Positions 1 through 5,478 of a stretch of DNA of 7,221 bases are shown here, piece after piece (positions within the stretch are counted from its first letter, which is position 1; each line of letters opens with the position of its first letter). The notes beneath the pieces are model-generated. The model made no database searches, was not told the origin of the DNA, and saw nothing but the letters and a program-made list of their open reading frames with translations. Source of the stretch: Gammaproteobacteria bacterium (GTDB taxonomy: Bacteria; Pseudomonadota; Gammaproteobacteria; Francisellales; CACEW01); the NCBI GenBank assembly GCA_028282045.1, contig JANQIS010000030.1:1-7221 (forward strand). The letters are read 5' to 3'. Made by a program: the position numbers and the translations under genes.

Positions 1-398
1 GCCAATTGTTGCTGGCGTGAGCGGTTGATGCCTAACCGGTCCAAGGCCGCGGCAACGCGCTGTTTGCGATCGTTCACGCCATACGCACGCGCCACAAAAT
101 CAAGGTTTTCATAGACACTTAAATCTTTATAAAGGCTAAAATGCTGCGTCATATAGCCAGTACGTGCCTTAATCGCCAGGCTGTCCCGGATAATGTCATA
201 GCCCAAACAGGTTCCTGAACCAAGATCAGGTGTTAACAACCCGCAGATCATACGAATAGTGGTGGTTTTACCACTGCCGTTGGGGCCCAGAAAGCCGTAA
301 ATCTCCCCTTGCTCAACCTGCATAGACACATGATCAACCACGGTCTTGCCATCAAAAGTTTTTACCAGATCTTTAACGTCAATAATGACTGATGTCAT
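1..398 (-). CDS. ABC transporter ATP-binding protein, YbhF/YhiH-like (3' part outside window)
   Basis: This is the first 132 codons of an ATPase subunit that would power an ABC exporter at the cytoplasmic face of the inner membrane. Seen: an ATG at 398, a Walker A motif GPNGSGKT at residues 38-45, and a Q-loop at Q85 inside YMTQHFSLYKDLSV. The signature motif and Walker B lie beyond the edge. The YMTQ-FSLY-DLSV-EN pattern is typical of the drug/ABC-2 exporter ATPases YbhF and YhiH. Whether this protein has two fused ATPase domains, as YbhF does, cannot be seen. The gene starts 10 bp after the membrane fusion gene. Its Shine-Dalgarno GAGG (407-410) overlaps that gene's TGA stop, so the two are very probably translationally coupled. 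ABC-2 permease genes are expected further left. The substrate is unknown. Confidence 0.9.
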   Translation of the reverse strand, partial: MTSVIIDVKDLVKTFDGKTVVDHVSMQVEQGEIYGFLGPNGSGKTTTIRMICGLLTPDLGSGTCLGYDIIRDSLAIKARTGYMTQHFSLYKDLSVYENLDFVARAYGVNDRKQRVAAALDRLGINRSRQQQL

Positions 399-411
399 TG
401 GACCGGCCTCA
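399..411 (-). promoter_or_regulatory. Ribosome binding site of the ABC gene overlapping the upstream stop codon
   Basis: On the minus strand the sequence reads TGAGGCCGGTCCA followed by ATG. The TGA is the stop of the membrane fusion gene and GAGG is the Shine-Dalgarno of the ABC gene, 8 nt before its ATG. This fixes the ABC start and implies coupling between the two genes. Confidence 0.7.
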
Positions 412-1362
412 CTGTAGCGTTACGTTAACCGGTTGACCCGGATGCCAGGTAAGGGCCTGGGCTTTAGAAAAATAAGCTTCAACCCGATAGATCAATTTGG
501 CACTGGTTTGTCGGCTATAAATCACTGGTGGTGTATACTCTGCATTGGGCGAAATGTATCGAATATGTGCTACTGCAGATTGCTTGGCATGGTTTGTTTG
601 AATCATCACTGCCTGGTTGAGATGAATATGACTTAGTGCTGGTTCAGGCACAAAGAAAATCACTTTCACATGATCCGGAGTTAATAACGAAGCCACAGCT
701 TGCCGGGCCGGCACTTGCTCACCGGCCCAATAGTAAGTATCAAAAATGATACCGCCCTGCGGTGAAGTGACCAGCGTTTGGCCCAAGGTCCATTTTGCCT
801 CTGCCAATGCGGCTTGTGCTGCTTGCAAGCTTGCTGCGGCAGCCTTAATGCGATTGATACGTGCCGCAGATTTAGCATCGGCTAAATTTTCCTGTAACTG
901 ACGAAGTCTGGCATAAGCCACTTTAATATCCTGCTCTGCCAGGTCAAGTTGCTGCTGTTGCTCTGCGTGTGTTTTTACCAAATATTGTGAGCGTTGATAC
1001 TGTAATTGATTGTAAGTGAGTTTGGCTTTGGCGCCGGCAATTTGTGCTTCAATGGTCGCAAGCTTCGTCTGTCTCTCGCCAAGCTGTAAATCCTGCAAAT
1101 TATATTGTGCTTGTTGTAAGTTAGCTTGTGCTTGTCGCATACGGCTTTGATAGGGTTGTTGGTCAATTTGGAATATCACTTGCTTGGCTTTGACCATCTC
1201 GCCACGATGCACATGAAGCTGCATCAGTTGACCCGATTGTGATGAAGAAAGGTAAATCAATTCGCCCTCAACATAGCCTTGGTAATGGTATTGTTTGTGA
1301 TGGCAGGCAGTTAGCCATAGGCTTGCTAATAATATGGCTACAAATTTCAGACAATTTCTCAT
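409..1362 (-). CDS. HlyD/YbhG-family membrane fusion lipoprotein
   Basis: This is the periplasmic adaptor of an ABC exporter and would link the inner-membrane pump to the outer membrane. Numbers refer to the 317-residue product from the ATG at 1362. Residues 1-20 form a lipoprotein signal (MRNCLK, a hydrophobic stretch, then the lipobox LTAC), giving a lipidated Cys20. The next residue is His rather than Asp, so the usual inner-membrane retention signal is absent. Residues about 31-70 form the first lipoyl half, 72-192 a long Gln/Ala-rich coiled-coil hairpin, 195-230 the second lipoyl half, and 231-317 the beta-barrel part with ISPNAEYTPP, a pattern also seen in YbhG. Earlier in-frame starts exist (GTG 1392, ATG 1386, ATG 1383). 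I prefer 1362 because it gives a canonical signal peptide, but no start has a good Shine-Dalgarno. The gene is followed immediately by the ABC ATPase and is divergent from the MFS gene. Confidence 0.88.
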   Translation of the reverse strand: MRNCLKFVAILLASLWLTACHHKQYHYQGYVEGELIYLSSSQSGQLMQLHVHRGEMVKAKQVIFQIDQQPYQSRMRQAQANLQQAQYNLQDLQLGERQTKLATIEAQIAGAKAKLTYNQLQYQRSQYLVKTHAEQQQQLDLAEQDIKVAYARLRQLQENLADAKSAARINRIKAAAASLQAAQAALAEAKWTLGQTLVTSPQGGIIFDTYYWAGEQVPARQAVASLLTPDHVKVIFFVPEPALSHIHLNQAVMIQTNHAKQSAVAHIRYISPNAEYTPPVIYSRQTSAKLIYRVEAYFSKAQALTWHPGQPVNVTLQ

Positions 1363-1392
1363 AGGCGCTGCGACTAGAGACATCATAGACAC

Positions 1393-1529
1393 ATTATGTG
1401 GTTATAACAAAAAAAGCTTATTCTCGCTAGCAAGGTTGAATTATCCTGCCAAAACTCTGTTTATGTTGACTTTACCATGATTGATTTTTACTCTTGATAA
1501 TCAAAGAGATTTTTGCCGGCTGTGTGTTT
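1393..1529. promoter_or_regulatory. Divergent promoter region between the export module and the MFS gene
   Basis: This AT-rich gap must drive transcription both ways. On the plus strand TTGACT (1466-1471), a 17-bp spacer and TACTCT (1489-1494) form a plausible sigma-70 promoter, starting RNA near 1500, about 30 nt before the MFS ATG. On the minus strand I see only weak candidates: GATAAT (1440-1445) with TCAACA (1464-1469) at 18 bp, and TATAAC (1401-1406) without a good -35. No clear operator dyad was found. Confidence 0.4.
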
Positions 1530-2831
1530 ATGTTAATACAACGGAAAAACTCAGCTTATGCCTGGATTATATGGGCGTTAGCGGCGTTATTTTTCTTCAG
1601 TGAATACTTTGCCCGCGTCGCCCCTAGTGTCATGGTCACCGATCTGATGCGCGCCTTTAACGTCCATGCGTTGAGCCTGGGCGCGCTCTCCGCCGCTTTT
1701 TACTATGGCTATGTTGGCATGCAACTGCCTGTTGGCGCCTTGATGGACCGTTTTGGTCCGCGTTGTCTGTTAACTGTCATGGCTATGCTTTGTGGCGTTT
1801 CCTGTCTGGTATTTGCTCATAGCCATGATCTCAGTGCTGCAGCAAGCGGGCGTTTCTTTATGGGGTTTTCTGCTGCATTTGCCTTTGTTGGTGCTCTAAA
1901 GCTTGCCAGTCTCTGGTTTCCAGCAGAGCGTCTGGGCTTTATGACGGGTTTTACCCAAGCGCTTGGCATGCTTGGTGCAGCCATGGGAGAAGGCCCTGTA
2001 TCTGGGGTAGTAGCAACGTTTGGTTGGCGTCAAACCATGGAGGGCATCGGGATTATCCTTATTATATTGGCCGTATTAATTGGCCTGATTGTCAGGGATC
2101 ATCCACGTGATGAAACCACCCACCGTCCTGTAACAACCGAACCCATTATAAAAAGTTTGCATATCGTTATTAAAAATCCACAAACTTGGGTTAATGGTTT
2201 GGTCGTTGGTTTCTTGTATGCACCAACGGCTGCTTTTGCCGAACTGTGGGGGCCGGATTATTTTCATCGCGTCTCTGCCATTGATTTAAAAACCGCCGCC
2301 AGCATCATTAGTGCCATCTTTATCGGTTGGGGTATTAGCAGCCCGCTTATTGGTATGTTGTCTGACCGTCTCGGACAGCGCAAGCCCATCGTCATTGGCT
2401 CTGTAGTCTGTAGCGGTGTGTTGATGGGGTTAGCTCTATACTTGCCGCACCCTCCCGTTTGGTTGCTGTTCACCCTGATGTTTCTCTATGGTGCCAGCAA
2501 TGTTGGTGTGGCCACATGTTACGCCATTGCCTGCGAACAAAACACCATCAGTGTTGGCGGCACTTCGATGGCTTTTGCCAACATGGCTTCTGTGCTTGTT
2601 GGTGCACTCTTTCAACCGATCATCGGTTGGTTGTTAGATTTAAATTGGGGACATCATTTTTCTCACGGGGTACCGTTTTACTCGGCACAAGATTTTCACC
2701 ATGCCATGCTGGCATTACCGGCCTGCTTCATTATCAGTCTGGCAGCCTGTTTGTTTTTGAAAGAGACTTCTGGGCATACATTGGTAAAACAAGCTATTCA
2801 GTTGCCTGTGAAAACCCCCTATGCCCCTTGA
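1530..2831 (+). CDS. MFS transporter of unknown substrate, Legionella/Coxiella-type
   Basis: This is a 433-residue inner-membrane carrier with the length and hydrophobic pattern of a 12-helix major facilitator. Seen: FFFSEYFARVAPSVM in helix 1, the loop 2-3 motif A as GALMDRFGPR (residues 69-78), its repeat in the second half as GMLSDRLGQR (275-284), a charged central loop at about 189-210 (RDHPRDETTHRP), and a C-terminal FLKETSG. The helix 1-2 signature resembles the transporters abundant in Legionella and Coxiella, including the Pht amino-acid permeases, but I cannot assign a substrate. The reading frame extends upstream to a TTG at 1494 and a GTG at 1524. The TTG falls inside the candidate -10, so ATG 1530 is preferred although its Shine-Dalgarno is weak. 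The gene appears to be a single transcription unit, convergent with galK. Confidence 0.9.
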   Translation: MLIQRKNSAYAWIIWALAALFFFSEYFARVAPSVMVTDLMRAFNVHALSLGALSAAFYYGYVGMQLPVGALMDRFGPRCLLTVMAMLCGVSCLVFAHSHDLSAAASGRFFMGFSAAFAFVGALKLASLWFPAERLGFMTGFTQALGMLGAAMGEGPVSGVVATFGWRQTMEGIGIILIILAVLIGLIVRDHPRDETTHRPVTTEPIIKSLHIVIKNPQTWVNGLVVGFLYAPTAAFAELWGPDYFHRVSAIDLKTAASIISAIFIGWGISSPLIGMLSDRLGQRKPIVIGSVVCSGVLMGLALYLPHPPVWLLFTLMFLYGASNVGVATCYAIACEQNTISVGGTSMAFANMASVLVGALFQPIIGWLLDLNWGHHFSHGVPFYSAQDFHHAMLALPACFIISLAACLFLKETSGHTLVKQAIQLPVKTPYAP

Positions 2832-2865
2832 GTTTCATGGGCTTTATGCAAGAAGCTGATAGCAA

Positions 2866-2950
2866 GGCGGGCCAAACAAGCTGGAGCGGAGTTTACACGC
2901 GCTAAATGAGCACCAGGAGTGTTTAGCTAATGCAGCTAGCACTCAAAAAT
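2866..2950. repeat. Structured intergenic element, candidate dispersed repeat
   Basis: This non-coding stretch between convergent genes has two overlapping, mutually exclusive inverted repeats. One pairs GAGTG and TAGCT (2917-2921, 2924-2928) with AGCTA and CACTC (2934-2938, 2940-2944) around a 5-nt loop. The other pairs GCTAAA (2901-2906) with TTTAGC (2922-2927), with an inner CAC/GTG. Further left, TTTA and TAAA flank CACGCGC. There is no T-run after the hairpin on either strand; the plus strand has AAAAA at 2945-2949. It is therefore not a standard intrinsic terminator. It has the look of a REP-like palindromic unit, and the GGAGTTTAC and TAAATGAGCACC segments resemble intergenic repeats I associate with Legionellales, but I cannot confirm that. 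Confidence 0.35.
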
Positions 2951-2972
2951 GGGGTTATTCACCATCGACCCA

Positions 2973-4115
2973 CTAAACAACACTGCACCCTGACATTGGC
3001 TTAGAGATATAAATGGCCGGTTTAAGTTGCGCCTGCTGCTCATATTGTTGTGCCACACCATCAATAAAAGCGACGACCTGATCATCCGCAACAAGCGCCA
3101 CAGCACAGCCACCAAAGCCGCCTCCGGTCATGCGTGCACCAAAGCAACCTGGTGTCGATAAGGCGATGTTGACCATGATATTAAGCTGATCGTTCGTAAT
3201 TTCAAAATCTTGATTCATACTATGATGGCTGTCGACCATCAAGTGGCCCAGAGTAATGGCGTCATTGGCGCGCATCGCAGCGACGGCTTCTAGCACACGT
3301 GCATTTTCTGACACGACATGATGGGCACGCCGATAGGCAAGCGGGTCTAATGAGGCTTGATGTTGACATAAGGTCTCAAGGTCAACATCACGTAAAAACT
3401 TCACGCCAAGCTGCTTGGCCACTTGCTCGCATTGGTTGCGCCGTTCATTATACGCAGAGTCTACCAAGCCACGTCGTGTCATGGTATCCATAATTACAAT
3501 GGTAGTATGCTCTGGCAGAGGCACAGGTGTAACGGACAAATCACGGCAATCAATCATACACGCATGTCCTTGTACCGCAGCAGCGCAGATCAACTGGTCC
3601 ATGATGCCACAGTTCACGCCAACCCAGTGGTTTTCAGCCTTTTGGCACAACAGCGCCATTTGTGTAGGGTCCCAATTCAGTTGGTTAACTTCACTCAAGG
3701 CTTTAGCAACAGCAAGCTCAAACGAGGCTGATGAGGATAAACCAGCGCCCATGGGAACATCGCCAATAACCACCGCATCAAGCCCTTTGAGCGCATGGCC
3801 TTGTGCTTCTTGCAACATATGAGCAACACCAGCCACGTAATCCTGCCACTGTACATTTTGCTGCGGCCTTTGCAGGTCTTGCAGATCCAGAACAATGTTC
3901 TCATGCACATTATCACTGCGCATCACAATACGCCGATCGTCGCGCGGATAAATTGCTAACCAGGTGGCACACGTAAGTGCCATGGGCAACACAAAACCCT
4001 CGTTATAATCAGTGTGTTCGCCAATGATATTAACGCGCCCTGGTGAGCGAATCATACTAGTGGGTTGTTGCTGGAAGTGCTGGATAAATAGCGATCGCAA
4101 TTGTTGTGGTGTCAT
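2973..4115 (-). CDS. galK: Galactokinase
   Basis: This GHMP-family kinase phosphorylates alpha-D-galactose with ATP to galactose-1-phosphate in the cytosol, the first committed Leloir step. Numbers refer to a 380-residue product, close to the 382 of E. coli GalK. The galactokinase signature GRVNIIGEHTDYNEGFVLP lies at 26-44, containing the conserved Arg27 and sugar-contacting Glu33, His34 and Asp36. The phosphate-binding loop GAGLSSS is at 123-129, the catalytic Asp173 sits in CGIMDQ, and the C-terminal GHMP motif MTGGGFGGC is at 329-337. All key residues are present. I chose ATG 4115 over the in-frame GTG at 4121, because AAGGGG (4121-4126) is correctly spaced for the ATG and would overlap the GTG. 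The gene is second in the galTK operon. Its end faces the MFS gene across 141 bp. Confidence 0.97.
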   Translation of the reverse strand: MTPQQLRSLFIQHFQQQPTSMIRSPGRVNIIGEHTDYNEGFVLPMALTCATWLAIYPRDDRRIVMRSDNVHENIVLDLQDLQRPQQNVQWQDYVAGVAHMLQEAQGHALKGLDAVVIGDVPMGAGLSSSASFELAVAKALSEVNQLNWDPTQMALLCQKAENHWVGVNCGIMDQLICAAAVQGHACMIDCRDLSVTPVPLPEHTTIVIMDTMTRRGLVDSAYNERRNQCEQVAKQLGVKFLRDVDLETLCQHQASLDPLAYRRAHHVVSENARVLEAVAAMRANDAITLGHLMVDSHHSMNQDFEITNDQLNIMVNIALSTPGCFGARMTGGGFGGCAVALVADDQVVAFIDGVAQQYEQQAQLKPAIYISKPMSGCSVV

Positions 4116-4126
4116 ATTCACCCCTT
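4116..4126 (-). promoter_or_regulatory. galK ribosome binding site at the galT/galK junction
   Basis: On the minus strand AAGGGG, TGAAT, then ATG. The AAGGGG encodes the last codons of galT, the TGA is the galT stop, and the spacing to the galK ATG is 5 nt. If the GTG at 4121 were used instead, the two genes would overlap by 4 nt. Either way the two cistrons are tightly coupled. Confidence 0.65.
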
Positions 4127-5137
4127 GCCTACATCTGAAAGCGCTTTTAACGTTTCTGCCGCTTGCTCTGCAGTGATGTCCCGCTGTGCTTCAGCCAGCA
4201 TTTCATAGCCCACCATAAACTTTTTCACGGTAGCAGAGCGCAATAACGGCGGATAAAAGTGTGCGTGTAGCTGCCATTCATCATGATCTTGTCCATCCAT
4301 TGGTGCTCCGTGCCAACCCATAGAATAGGGAAAGCTCACATTAAACAAATTATCGTATTTGGTAAGCAAACGTTTTAAGATGGAGGCTAGTGATACGCGT
4401 TGCTCCGGCGTTAGATCAGGCAGACGCTTTACCGTAAATTTGGGTAGCAATAATGTTTCATAAGGCCAGGTTGCCCAGTAAGGCACGACAACTAACCAGT
4501 CTTCATTATCGACCACCACACGTTCTTGTCGGGCAATCTCTAACTGCATATAGTCCACTAATAATGGCCGTTGGTGTTGAGTAAAGTAGATCTGTTGTTG
4601 CACGAGTTCTTTTTCAGCCTCGTCCGGCAAGTGTTCACAGGCCCAAATCTGGCCATGCGGATGCGGGTTGGAGCACCCCATGACCTCACCCTTATTTTCA
4701 AAAACCTGCACCCATTGATAACGTTTACCTAACGAGCTAATTTCCTGTGCCCAGGCATCAATTACCATGACGATCGCCTCGTTAGTCATATCAGCCAAAG
4801 TCTGGCTATGATCCGGGGAAAAACATATCACTTTTGCTGTACCGCTTACGATCTGAGCCTGTAGTAATTCGCTACCGGTATTCATAGCGCCAATCTTGTC
4901 TGCAGGCAATAATGCCGGATGATCATTATCAAACACGTAAGTATTCTCATATACTGGATTTTGCACCCCGTTCACCCGTGTATTCCCAGGACACAAATAA
5001 CACTGTGGATCATAAGCCATTGTTGCCGCTTGTGTAGGTATTTCTTGCCGTCCCTGCCACGGACGTTTAGCCCGATGAGGTGATACTAAAATCCACTCGC
5101 CCGTTAATAGGTTTTTACGCCGGTGTGGTCTGTCCAT
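4118..5137 (-). CDS. galT: Galactose-1-phosphate uridylyltransferase
   Basis: The enzyme exchanges UMP between UDP-glucose and galactose-1-phosphate, giving glucose-1-phosphate and UDP-galactose. The 339 residues align over their length with E. coli GalT (348 as I recall). The N-terminal HIT-like half has PHRRKNLLTGEWILVSPHR (4-22). Zinc ligands by homology are Cys46, Cys49, His110 and His159. The nucleophile is His161 in NPHPHGQ (157-163), which becomes uridylylated. The C-terminal half has GWHGAP (274-279) and QLHAHFYPPLLRSA, with His276, His291 and His293 as the expected second metal ligands. The active site looks intact. An in-frame TAA only seven codons upstream excludes a longer ATG, GTG or TTG start. 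There is no recognisable Shine-Dalgarno before ATG 5137. The gene is first in galTK. GalE, which recycles UDP-galactose, is not encoded here. Confidence 0.97.
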   Translation of the reverse strand: MDRPHRRKNLLTGEWILVSPHRAKRPWQGRQEIPTQAATMAYDPQCYLCPGNTRVNGVQNPVYENTYVFDNDHPALLPADKIGAMNTGSELLQAQIVSGTAKVICFSPDHSQTLADMTNEAIVMVIDAWAQEISSLGKRYQWVQVFENKGEVMGCSNPHPHGQIWACEHLPDEAEKELVQQQIYFTQHQRPLLVDYMQLEIARQERVVVDNEDWLVVVPYWATWPYETLLLPKFTVKRLPDLTPEQRVSLASILKRLLTKYDNLFNVSFPYSMGWHGAPMDGQDHDEWQLHAHFYPPLLRSATVKKFMVGYEMLAEAQRDITAEQAAETLKALSDVGKG

Positions 5138-5339
5138 GAATATCTGGGGATTTGATTATATTGTGATGATAATCGCCGCAAAGTGGCTTGAGGTCAAGGC
5201 CGGAGGCGTAAATCTTTGGCGTGGATACTCCATCATACCCATTTGCTTCCAGCAGCAAAAAGTAGTCATAATCACTATTTTCTAAAGATAGGATCAAACC
5301 GATGAAATCGCCAAACCAAGCTTGCTTATTGTGATACAT
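5115..5339 (-). CDS. Dubious 74-codon ORF upstream of and overlapping galT
   Basis: This ORF runs from ATG 5339 to a TAA that lies 23 nt inside galT in another frame. The product would be acidic in its middle (SLENSDYDYFLLLEANGYD), with no signal peptide, membrane helix or motif I recognise. There is no Shine-Dalgarno before its ATG. The best galTK promoter candidates lie inside it, which argues against a conserved gene. It could be the remnant of a displaced gene, a translated leader that feeds ribosomes to the galT start, or chance. I would not assign a function. Confidence 0.2.
   Translation of the reverse strand: MYHNKQAWFGDFIGLILSLENSDYDYFLLLEANGYDGVSTPKIYASGLDLKPLCGDYHHNIIKSPDIHGQTTPA
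5155..5197 (-). promoter_or_regulatory. Candidate galTK promoters (tandem -10 elements)
   Basis: On the minus strand TTGACC (5192-5197), a 17-bp spacer and GATTAT (5169-5174) make a good sigma-70 match, with a start near 5162 and a leader of about 25 nt. Nearer the gene a perfect TATAAT (5155-5160) has only a poor -35 (TTTGCG, 16 bp upstream). It would start RNA near 5148, leaving about 11 nt before the galT ATG. Confidence 0.45.
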
Positions 5340-5363
5340 TGCATTGTGTGCTAAACATTTAAT

Positions 5364-5403
5364 CTTGTTTTAAATTGGAATATATTTTGGTGATTTTAAC
5401 AAG
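5364..5403. promoter_or_regulatory. Possible operator: spaced dyad next to the galP -35
   Basis: CTTGTT (5364-5369) and AACAAG (5398-5403) are perfect 6-bp inverted repeats 28 bp apart, with the palindrome AATATATT (5379-5386) between them. The right arm overlaps the candidate galP -35 element. In such AT-rich DNA a dyad of this size can occur by chance. Confidence 0.2.
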
Positions 5404-5424
5404 TATTTACAAATCATTAATAAT
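5396..5424 (+). promoter_or_regulatory. Candidate galP promoter
   Basis: TTAACA (5396-5401), a 17-bp spacer and AATAAT (5419-5424) each match the sigma-70 consensus at five of six positions. RNA would start near 5431, giving a leader of about 48 nt before the galP ATG. A TATAGT at 5443-5448 is an alternative -10 without a good -35. Confidence 0.4.
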
Positions 5425-5478
5425 TACTTACACCATTTCAGTTATAGTTTTTATGTACAAAATATTGGTGGTCATACT

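Larger units (their letters stand above)
5138..5478. promoter_or_regulatory. galT-galP divergent control region
   Basis: This 341-bp interval has no convincing gene. Its left half (about 5138-5339) has ordinary base composition and holds the galTK promoter candidates and a dubious ORF. Its right half (5340-5478) is strongly AT-rich and holds the galP promoter candidate, a 6-bp dyad and the galP ribosome binding site. I found no site close to the E. coli GalR/GalS operator consensus, and no regulator gene lies in the window. Confidence 0.5.

Noticed and set aside
1494..1529. TTG 1494 as the start of the MFS gene
   Set aside because: It overlaps the best -10 element and adds twelve residues before a normal helix 1. 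ATG 1530 fits better.
2459..2905. A 148-codon plus-strand ORF over the end of the MFS gene
   Set aside because: It lies in another frame of a clear transporter gene, is rich in Cys, Trp and His with no known motif, and has no ribosome site.
2917..2949. Intrinsic terminator for the MFS or galK gene
   Set aside because: The hairpin is real, but neither strand has a run of T after it. The plus strand has A residues there, and the minus strand has its T-run before the stem.
3415..3822. A 135-codon plus-strand ORF opposite galK
   Set aside because: It is antisense to conserved galactokinase coding sequence, and its composition follows the galK codons. No domain is seen.
5138..5478. GalR/GalS operator
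   Set aside because: I found no match to the GTGNAANCGNTTNCAC pattern in the divergent region.
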